From a bacterium (GTDB lineage Bacteria; Patescibacteriota; Gracilibacteria; JAUYGZ01; DAOVYC01): a stretch of DNA of 5,812 nucleotides. The position numbers and the translations under genes are program-made. Location of the stretch: contig DAOVYC010000045.1 of assembly GCA_030635805.1 (NCBI GenBank), forward strand, positions 1 to 5,812, in the 5' to 3' direction. This document shows, piece after piece, positions 1 through 4,816 of this stretch; position 1 is the stretch's first letter; each line of letters begins with the position of its first letter. Below the pieces are notes generated by a model. The model was not told the DNA's origin and did not search any database. It saw nothing but the letters and a program-made list of their open reading frames with translations.

Positions 1-54
1 ATAAAGAAAGAAAAGAATATATGGGGAGGTGGCCGGGACTGGATAGTGATATAA
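1..54 (+). CDS. Possible 3' end of an upstream gene (unidentified)
   Basis: Frame 1 is open from the window edge to a TAA at 52-54 and would encode a tail ending in WGGGRDWIVI. Frame 3 is also open from the edge, to a TAA at 84-86, with a tail ending in QVLFEVENS. I cannot tell which, if either, is real. Frame 1 is slightly preferred because its stop precedes the hairpin at 73-95, whereas the frame 3 stop lies in the hairpin loop. Neither tail is recognisable as a family. Confidence 0.2.
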   Translation: MKKEKNIWGGGRDWIVI

Positions 55-55
55 T
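47..55 (+). promoter_or_regulatory. Candidate extended -10 promoter element
   Basis: TG at 47-48, one base, then a perfect TATAAT at 50-55 matches the extended -10 consensus. No good -35 hexamer lies 16-18 bases upstream. Transcription would start near 62 and give the aminotransferase a leader of nearly 90 nt containing the hairpin at 73-95. The region is AT-rich and the element overlaps the possible end of an upstream gene, so a chance match is quite possible. Confidence 0.3.
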
Positions 56-72
56 GCAGGTGCTCTTCGAAG

Positions 73-95
73 TAGAAAATTCATAAAATTTTCTA
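73..95 (+). terminator. AT-rich perfect hairpin, possible terminator of the upstream gene
   Basis: A 9-bp perfect inverted repeat, TAGAAAATT at 73-81 and AATTTTCTA at 87-95, flanks the 5-base loop CATAA. T-rich sequence follows. It could end transcription from the upstream gene, but the stem has only two G-C pairs, which is weak for an intrinsic terminator. Because of the symmetry it could instead be a DNA operator or a leader hairpin for the next gene. Confidence 0.35.
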
Positions 96-116
96 TTTCT
101 CGAATTTTTGAATTTT

Positions 117-122
117 TATAAT
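117..122 (+). promoter_or_regulatory. Candidate -10 box for the aminotransferase gene
   Basis: TATAAT at 117-122 is a perfect -10 hexamer, placing a transcription start near 129 and a leader of about 22 nt. There is no clear -35 hexamer at the right distance. The motif sits among repeated AATTTTT blocks (103-109, 111-117, 120-126, 139-145), which could act as an UP-like or bent A/T tract but also make a chance TATAAT more likely. Confidence 0.35.
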
Positions 123-150
123 TTTTGAAATAAATCCTAATTTTTAATTT

Positions 151-1335
151 ATGGGGAAAGAATTTCTTTCAGACAGGGTTCGGAGTATCACATCGAGTGC
201 AACGTTGGCGATGAATGCCAAGGCCTTGGAGCTTAAGCGACAAGGAATTGATGTGATTTCATTTAGTGTGGGGGAATCGGACTTCGATTCTCCGGATTCA
301 GCAAAGAGGGCGGCGATTGAGGCGATTGAGGGAAACTTTAATCGTTATACTCCGGTAAGAGGTATTCCGGAATTACTGGAAGCGATTCAGATAAAATTTA
401 AAAGAGAGAATGATCTTGAATTTGAATTAGACGAGATAATGACCTCCAATGGAGGTAAGCAGATTTTATACACATTATTTCAGGCGATTCTTGATCCGGG
501 AGATGAAGTGATGGTGCCAACACCTTTTTGGGTGAGCTATGATGAAGAGATAAAATTGGCCGGCGGTGTTCCAATCCCCATAAAGACCGATGAAACCTTT
601 AAATTAAAGGCTTCAGATCTTGATGGTTGTTTTACAGATAAAACAAAGGCAATTCTTCTTAATAGTCCGAATAATCCTACAGGAGCAGTGATTGAATGGG
701 AGGAACTAGAGAAGATTGCAGAAATATGTCTAAAAAAAGATATTTTGATTATTAGTGATGATGTCTATGAGCATTTTGTGTATGATGGGAAATCTTTTCG
801 TTCTATTGCGACAATTTCGGAAGAAGTTAAAAATAAGACATTTATTGTGAATGCGATATCCAAGACCTATGGAATGGCCGGTTGGCGACTTGGTTATGCG
901 GCGGGTTCAAAAGATGTTATTAAGGCAATGGCCAGTTTTCAGAGTCATGCGGCGTCTAATCCATGTTGTATAGCTCAAAAGGCGGCGGTAGGGGCTCTGA
1001 TCGGATCTCAGGATTCAGTAACTGCTCAACGCGAGGCTTTTGATGAGCGACGTAATTTTATTTACAATGAATTAAACTCAATTAAAGGAATAAAATATAA
1101 AAATAAGCCGGAAGGAGCTTTTTATGTTTTTCCGGATGTTTCAGGTCTTTATACTGATGAGATTAGTGATTCATTAAAGTTTTCCGAGTATCTTTTGACC
1201 AAAGCACACATTGCTGTTGCTCCGGGAAGTGCTTTTGGGGGTGCGGATGAATACATTCGTATTTCCTACGCGACGTCTATGGAAAATATTAAAGAGGGGA
1301 TGAGAAGGTTTAAAGAAGCAGTAACTTCTTTGTAG
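151..1335 (+). CDS. aspC: Class I PLP-dependent aminotransferase, aspartate aminotransferase type Ib
   Basis: This is a 394-residue fold-type I aminotransferase, the normal length for the family. It probably transfers the amino group between aspartate and 2-oxoglutarate in the cytoplasm. Visible motifs are GESDFDSP near residue 41, SNGGKQ at 99-104, NSPNNPTG at 171-178 (Asn175), SDDVYEH from 202 (Asp203 to the PLP ring nitrogen, Tyr206), the PLP Schiff-base lysine Lys238 in SKTYGMAGWRLGY, and Arg370 in IRISYATS, which binds the substrate alpha-carboxylate. Lys103 matches the lysine that recognises the distal carboxylate in type Ib enzymes, which favours aspartate (or prephenate) over neutral amino acids. 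The ATG at 151 has no Shine-Dalgarno sequence but places the N-terminus where family members begin. The gene stands alone before tRNA-Asp. Exact substrate range cannot be read from sequence. Confidence 0.93.
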   Translation: MGKEFLSDRVRSITSSATLAMNAKALELKRQGIDVISFSVGESDFDSPDSAKRAAIEAIEGNFNRYTPVRGIPELLEAIQIKFKRENDLEFELDEIMTSNGGKQILYTLFQAILDPGDEVMVPTPFWVSYDEEIKLAGGVPIPIKTDETFKLKASDLDGCFTDKTKAILLNSPNNPTGAVIEWEELEKIAEICLKKDILIISDDVYEHFVYDGKSFRSIATISEEVKNKTFIVNAISKTYGMAGWRLGYAAGSKDVIKAMASFQSHAASNPCCIAQKAAVGALIGSQDSVTAQREAFDERRNFIYNELNSIKGIKYKNKPEGAFYVFPDVSGLYTDEISDSLKFSEYLLTKAHIAVAPGSAFGGADEYIRISYATSMENIKEGMRRFKEAVTSL

Positions 1336-1359
1336 GAGAAGAAGATACCTGAAAACCTA

Positions 1360-1388
1360 TTGATTCAGTAATGCCTATCTGATAGCAT
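1360..1388 (+). promoter_or_regulatory. Possible promoter for the tRNA-Asp gene
   Basis: TTGATT at 1360-1365 (-35 like) and TAGCAT at 1383-1388 (-10 like) are separated by 17 bases, giving a start about 15-20 nt before the mature tRNA. Both hexamers match the consensus only partly. The tRNA could also be read from the aminotransferase transcript, as no strong terminator separates them. Confidence 0.25.
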
Positions 1389-1410
1389 TCGGGCGTCTTG
1401 TATTTATCTA

Positions 1411-1487
1411 GGAGCGGTAGTTCAGCTGGTTAGAACGCCTGCCTGTCACGCAGGAGGTCGCGGGTTCGAGTCCCGTCCGTTCCGCCA
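1411..1487 (+). tRNA. tRNA-Asp (anticodon GTC), CCA encoded
   Basis: A full 77-nt cloverleaf can be folded. The acceptor stem GGAGCGG pairs with CCGTTCC with one G-U pair. The D arm is GTTC/GAAC around AGCTGGTTA. The anticodon stem CCTGC/GCAGG (1438-1442 and 1450-1454) encloses the loop CTGTCAC with anticodon GTC at 1445-1447, which reads GAC and GAT. The T arm has loop TTCGAGT. Discriminator base G1484 is followed by an encoded CCA at 1485-1487. G at the discriminator and the GUC anticodon are the expected aspartate identity elements. The next gene begins 28 nt downstream. Confidence 0.97.
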
Positions 1488-1515
1488 TTTCAGAATGATT
1501 TTCTCTCTCGTACAT

Positions 1516-2583
1516 ATGGATAAAAAGAAGAATACACTACAATATCTCGTGGGGATACTCGTGGTTGTTGCTGTTGGATATGTTGTTCATCTGGGGGCAA
1601 GTGTTTTGATTCCCCTTTTTCTTGCTACATTTTTGGCTTATCTTAGTGATCCTTTTTATGTTCTTCTCTGTGAGAGATGGAGAGTGCCCAGGGCCATTTC
1701 TATCGTTATTATCCTGTTGTCTTTGATTGCGGTGGCGGTTGGATTGCAGAATATATTATTCGTAAATGTGCGTGAATTTTACCTGTCTTCCGATAAATAT
1801 GTTCTTGCTTTAACGCAAGAAACCCAGAATCTTTTAGCATATGCCAAGAAGTACAATGTAAATATTGGGCTTAGTGAGATTTTATCCCAGATAGATGTAA
1901 AAAGTATTCTTCAGTTTGGTATTAATGTAATTCTCAAGTTTGCTTCTTTTACCCTCTTTATTTTACTTTTTACCGCTTTTATTCTCCTGGAGCGAGATGC
2001 CCTTACTCATAAACTGGAGACTCTCTCGAAACATGTGGGTCTAAAATCCGGGATAAAAAATATTCTTCGAAATATTAACAGGCAGATAAGACATTATATC
2101 GTTTGGAAAACGTTTATTAGTATAGCTACAGGGGTTACCTCTCTTATCGTTTTTATTTCGTTTGGATTGGATGCTCCATATCTTTGGGCGTTTATAATTT
2201 TTGTTTTTAATTATATTCCAGCTATTGGTTCTATCATTGCTTCTCTTTTTCCAATTATTCTCGTTTTACTTCAATATGGTTCGCCGGGATTAACATTTCT
2301 AATGATACTTTGCATGTTGGTTATCCAGGTGACTTTTGGAAACGCTATTGAACCTCGTTTATTGGGTAATAAATTAAATTTGAGTCCCCTGGTAGTTTTA
2401 ATTTCTCTTCTTGTTTGGAATAAAATATGGGGAGTAGCCGGGATGTTTTTGGCGATACCAATAATGGCAACTATGAATATTATTTTGGCAAATATTCCAG
2501 CGCTTAGTAGTATTAGTTTACTGATGAGCAATAAGCCGAAAAGAAAAATTTTTAGAGGACATGAGATAAGAATTAGAGAATAG
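1516..2583 (+). CDS. AI-2E family transporter (PerM/YdiK-like membrane protein)
   Basis: This polytopic membrane protein (355 residues from the ATG at 1516) belongs to the AI-2E transporter family. The family was named for autoinducer-2 export, but members also include Na+/H+ antiporter-like proteins, so the substrate is unknown. Hydrophobic segments lie near residues 11-43, 57-77, 131-158, 198-218 and repeatedly through 221-325, with a central soluble stretch around 80-130. Family motifs are PLFLATFLAYLSDP at 33-46, LLERD near 157, FNYIPAIG at 231-238, and GNAIEPRLLGNKLNLSPLVVL at 275-295, then GVAGMFLAIP. The C-terminus is basic (KPKRK, RIRE). An in-frame ATG at 1495 would add MIFSLVH, but it lies 7 nt after the tRNA CCA; 1516 gives the usual charged N-terminus MDKKKN before the first membrane helix. 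Neither start has a Shine-Dalgarno site. It is probably co-transcribed with tRNA-Asp. Confidence 0.9.
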   Translation: MDKKKNTLQYLVGILVVVAVGYVVHLGASVLIPLFLATFLAYLSDPFYVLLCERWRVPRAISIVIILLSLIAVAVGLQNILFVNVREFYLSSDKYVLALTQETQNLLAYAKKYNVNIGLSEILSQIDVKSILQFGINVILKFASFTLFILLFTAFILLERDALTHKLETLSKHVGLKSGIKNILRNINRQIRHYIVWKTFISIATGVTSLIVFISFGLDAPYLWAFIIFVFNYIPAIGSIIASLFPIILVLLQYGSPGLTFLMILCMLVIQVTFGNAIEPRLLGNKLNLSPLVVLISLLVWNKIWGVAGMFLAIPIMATMNIILANIPALSSISLLMSNKPKRKIFRGHEIRIRE

Positions 2584-2591
2584 CGAAGTTC

Positions 2592-2621
2592 TTGATGATA
2601 AAGGGGTTTAACCTGTATATT
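2592..2621 (+). promoter_or_regulatory. Candidate promoter for efp
   Basis: TTGATG at 2592-2597 and TATATT at 2616-2621 are 18 bases apart, resembling a housekeeping -35/-10 pair (4 of 6 and 5 of 6 matches). A start near 2628 would leave a leader of about 25 nt without a Shine-Dalgarno sequence before the ATG at 2653. It would serve efp and perhaps the downstream adenosyltransferase-dxr-ispDF genes. Confidence 0.35.
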
Positions 2622-2652
2622 GTTTGGGCTTATTTGTTATTAATAAAAAAAC

Positions 2653-3219
2653 ATGGCAATTTCTACCGCTGATTTTAAAATTGGAATGAACATTAAATAT
2701 AACGGAGCTCCATATACTATCATAAAGTGTGAGTTTATGAATCCCGGGAAAGGAAGCGCGGTTTACAGGACTAAGTTGAGAGGAATTAAAACCGGCAAGG
2801 TTTTGGATGTGACCTTTAAGTCCGGAGAGAAGGTGGAAGAAGTGGATGTGCAAAATATAAAGATGCAATTTTTGTATAGGGACGGGGCATCTTATTTCTT
2901 TATGAATAATGAAAATTTTGAGCAAATTTCGATTGAAACGGATGTCTTAAATGAGAAAGGGAAATATTTAAAGGAGGGGGTAGATTTATATGTTTCCTTT
3001 TTAGAGGGACAAGCTTTCGATATTCAGCTTCCACCAAAAGTGTCTTTTAAAGTGGAGAGTACCATTCCCGGGGTGAAGGGGGATACGGCGACAGGGGGAA
3101 CCAAGCCGGCGACTTTAGATAATGGAGTAGTGGTAAATGTGCCCTTGTTTGTTAGTGAGGGGGATGAAATTAGGATAAATACAGAGACGGGAGAATATGT
3201 GGAGAGGGTGCGAAAATAA
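2653..3219 (+). CDS. efp: Elongation factor P
   Basis: EF-P binds the ribosome between the P and E sites and speeds peptide bond formation at consecutive prolines. The protein is 188 residues, the standard length, and shows all three beta-barrel domains. The N-terminal KOW-like domain carries the loop PGKGSA with Lys33 at the tip, the position modified by lysylation in E. coli (Lys34) or by other groups elsewhere. The middle OB domain includes QFLYRDG and FMNNENFEQI. The C-terminal OB domain has the signature from about residue 133, ESTIPGVKGDTA, then GGTKPATLDNG and GDEIRINTETGEYVERV. Lysine at the tip, not arginine, argues against EarP rhamnosylation; no modifying enzyme is in the window. 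The start fits the conserved N-terminus, and the upstream sequence has an A7 run but no Shine-Dalgarno. The stop TAA is the first triplet of the octamer array that follows. Confidence 0.98.
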   Translation: MAISTADFKIGMNIKYNGAPYTIIKCEFMNPGKGSAVYRTKLRGIKTGKVLDVTFKSGEKVEEVDVQNIKMQFLYRDGASYFFMNNENFEQISIETDVLNEKGKYLKEGVDLYVSFLEGQAFDIQLPPKVSFKVESTIPGVKGDTATGGTKPATLDNGVVVNVPLFVSEGDEIRINTETGEYVERVRK

Positions 3220-3256
3220 GCTGATAAGCCAGTAAGCCAATAAGCCAGTAAGCTAA
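3217..3256 (+). repeat. Five tandem octamers, consensus TAAGCYRR, filling the efp-adenosyltransferase spacer
   Basis: Five adjacent 8-bp units begin at 3217, 3225, 3233, 3241 and 3249: TAAGC followed by TGA, CAG, CAA, CAG and TAA. One base separates the last unit from the ATG at 3258. The TAA of the first unit is the efp stop codon. As the period is not a multiple of three, the TAA triplets fall in all three forward frames, so the array blocks read-through in every frame. No stable hairpin is evident. Function is unknown; it may be a slippage-prone microsatellite or a recurrent spacer. Confidence 0.9.
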
Positions 3257-3257
3257 T

Positions 3258-3791
3258 ATGTCAAAAATTTATACCAAAACCGGTGATTCCGGGAAAACGT
3301 CTCTGAGTGGGTCTGCGAAGGTTTCGAAGGATGACCTGCGGATTGAAGTAATTGGCGAATTTGATGAAATTAGCTCTCATTTGGGAGTGGCGCTGAGTTT
3401 TGATGTTCCGGAGAAGGTTCGATTGAACCTTCAGCAAATTCAGAAGAGCATCTATAAATTAAGTTCTTCGGTGGCGGGATTTAAGGACTTTGATACTTTT
3501 GCCGTAGTGAATAGGCTAGAGAAGCAGATTGATCAATATTCCTCTGATTTACCGGAACTGAAGGAGTTTATTGCTCCGGGTGGTGTTTCAAGTGCTTCGC
3601 ACGTTTATTTGGCACGGGCAGTATGCAGGCGGGCAGAGCGGAGATTGGTTTTGTTGACGAAAAAACATGAAGAGCTGAAAGATTTGGTGGTGTATGCGAA
3701 CAGATTATCCGATCTTCTTTTCGTGATTGCGAGATATTTAAATTACCGGGAGGGGGTTTCGGAAATTGTTTTAAACAATATATGTACTTGA
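3258..3791 (+). CDS. pduO: Cob(I)alamin adenosyltransferase, PduO/MMAB type
   Basis: The enzyme transfers the adenosyl group of ATP to cob(I)alamin to make adenosylcobalamin in the cytoplasm. The 177 residues match a stand-alone PduO-type domain, which is normally a trimer of five-helix bundles. Visible motifs are the ATP-binding N-terminus IYTKTGDSGKTSL at residues 4-16, GEFDEISSHLG at 33-43, FIAPGG at 104-109, RAVCRRAERR at 120-129 and NRLSDLLFVIARY at 148-160. Arg120, Arg124, Arg125, Glu127, Asn148, Arg149 and Asp152 align with the active-site set of human MMAB. No other cobalamin gene is in the window, so corrinoid salvage feeding a class II ribonucleotide reductase is a plausible role, but that is inference. 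The ATG at 3258 follows the octamer array with no Shine-Dalgarno site. The gene ends in TGA 2 nt before dxr, which suggests co-transcription. Confidence 0.95.
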   Translation: MSKIYTKTGDSGKTSLSGSAKVSKDDLRIEVIGEFDEISSHLGVALSFDVPEKVRLNLQQIQKSIYKLSSSVAGFKDFDTFAVVNRLEKQIDQYSSDLPELKEFIAPGGVSSASHVYLARAVCRRAERRLVLLTKKHEELKDLVVYANRLSDLLFVIARYLNYREGVSEIVLNNICT

Positions 3792-3793
3792 TT

Positions 3794-4816
3794 ATGAAAA
3801 AACGACTGATAATATTCGGTTCGACCGGGTCTATCGGAACGCAAACTCTTGATGTTGTTCGGAATTTTTTGAATGATTTTGAGATAGTTGGTTTGGCGGC
3901 GGGCAGAAATACAAAGCTTCTGGAAAAGCAAATTAAAGAGTTTGGTGCTGGAGAGTATTTCAGCTTAGATGATTCGTTCCGCACGCGATCAAGCTTGCTT
4001 GATCTGGTTCAAAATCTTGAATTTGATCTTCTGGTCGGTGGGGCAAGCGGAATTGATTCACTGGAATCTTTTCTTTATTGTTTTGAAAAAAAGATTCCGG
4101 TAGCCTTGGCGAACAAAGAAGTGGTGGTGTCTTTTGGTGAGAAGATTAAAGAGATTTGCGGAGGGGCACCGGCAGTTCTGGATAATCCTTTAGTTTTACC
4201 GGTAGACTCGGAACACTCAGGATTATTTCAATGCCTTCGCGGTGAGGATATTTTCTCTGTAAAGCGGGTAATTATTACCGCTTCCGGTGGAGCGCTAAGA
4301 GATTTGTCTGAAAAAGAAAAAGAAGCGGTTACTCCGGACCAGGTTCTTTCCCATCCCACCTGGAAGATGGGAAAGAAAGTTACAGTAGATTCAGCAACCT
4401 TGATGAATAAAGCCTTTGAAGTTATTGAAGCTCATTTTCTTTTTGGTATTCCATACGAAAAGATAGAAGTACGACTTCATCGAGAGAGCAGAGTTCATGC
4501 CATTGTTGAGTTCAACGATGGGCATTCAAAATTAGTGGTGTCTGAACCGGACATGCGATTACCTATCCAGTACGCTCTCTTTTTTCCAAAGAGAATAAAG
4601 ATGGACGCTTCACCGTTTGATTATGATCAAGATCTCAGTTTTCAAAAGTTAGAAAAGGGGAGCTATCCCTGTTTTGATTTTGCTTTGGAAATTGCCAGAA
4701 AATATCCAAAAAAACTTGGTAACTTAGTTCAGAAAGATGAAGAGGTAGTAAACGAATTTTTGGATGGAAAAATTCGTTTTACAGAAATATTAAACAATCT
4801 AAAAAAATGTCTGTAA
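3794..4816 (+). CDS. dxr: 1-deoxy-D-xylulose 5-phosphate reductoisomerase, short form
   Basis: DXR converts DXP to 2-C-methyl-D-erythritol 4-phosphate with NADPH and a divalent metal, the first committed MEP-pathway step. Visible are the NADPH-binding FGSTGSIGTQTLDV at residues 8-21, ANKE, metal ligands Asp138 and Glu140 in VDSEHS, Ser164 in TASGG, the loop HPTWKMG at 187-193, the active-site run Ser200, Asn205, Lys206, Glu209 in VDSATLMNKAFE, and EPDMRLPI at 251-258. All catalytic positions known from E. coli DXR are therefore kept. At 340 residues it is clearly shorter than the usual 380-400. It ends about eight residues after KIRFTEI, so much of the C-terminal helical domain is missing, and the usual NAANE motif is replaced by VQKDEE. 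ATG 3794 gives the normal N-terminus MKKRLIIFG; an upstream ATG at 3782 overlaps the previous gene and adds only four residues. The last 10 nt overlap ispDF. Confidence 0.95.
   Translation: MKKRLIIFGSTGSIGTQTLDVVRNFLNDFEIVGLAAGRNTKLLEKQIKEFGAGEYFSLDDSFRTRSSLLDLVQNLEFDLLVGGASGIDSLESFLYCFEKKIPVALANKEVVVSFGEKIKEICGGAPAVLDNPLVLPVDSEHSGLFQCLRGEDIFSVKRVIITASGGALRDLSEKEKEAVTPDQVLSHPTWKMGKKVTVDSATLMNKAFEVIEAHFLFGIPYEKIEVRLHRESRVHAIVEFNDGHSKLVVSEPDMRLPIQYALFFPKRIKMDASPFDYDQDLSFQKLEKGSYPCFDFALEIARKYPKKLGNLVQKDEEVVNEFLDGKIRFTEILNNLKKCL
4801..4807 (+). other. A7 run in slippery-heptamer phase at the dxr/ispDF overlap
   Basis: Seven adenines at 4801-4807 are read in the dxr frame as A AAA AAA, the phase of a -1 slippery heptamer. 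The last A is the first base of the ispDF ATG. A -1 shift here would pass from dxr directly into ispDF without a stop. An identical phase (CTA AAA AAA) occurs inside the aminotransferase gene near 729, and A7 runs also occur elsewhere in the window, so by itself the motif is weak. No downstream stimulatory hairpin is obvious. Confidence 0.3.

Noticed and set aside
1371..1388. Imperfect inverted repeat ATGCCTA/TAGCAT as a terminator after the aminotransferase gene
   Set aside because: The stem is only six pairs with a bulged C and is not followed by a T run, so an intrinsic terminator is not supported.
1411..1487. Functional link between the aspartate aminotransferase gene and the adjacent tRNA-Asp
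   Set aside because: The shared amino acid is striking, but nothing in the sequence (no T-box or shared leader structure) shows regulation; coincidence is the simpler reading.
2271..2531. 86-codon open frame on the minus strand
   Set aside because: It lies wholly inside the AI-2E family gene, whose + strand product carries clear family motifs there. The minus-strand product shows no recognisable motif.
2608..2925. 105-codon open frame on the minus strand
   Set aside because: It overlaps the strongly conserved N-terminal half of efp and shows no protein family features.
3789..3791. TGA read as glycine (code 25)
   Set aside because: The adenosyltransferase ends naturally at this TGA after its last conserved motif, and a proper dxr start follows 2 nt later.
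3817..3832. GGTTCGACCGGGTC in dxr as a second copy of the GGTTCGACGGGCTC segment in ispD
   Set aside because: In dxr these bases encode the obligatory GSTGS of the NADPH-binding motif, and the similarity stops where the ispD hairpin begins.
3568..3984. Minus-strand open frames of 138 and 62 codons across the adenosyltransferase/dxr junction
   Set aside because: They are antisense to the conserved CRRAER and NRLSDLLF motifs and to the DXR NADPH-binding motif; their products look like random translations.
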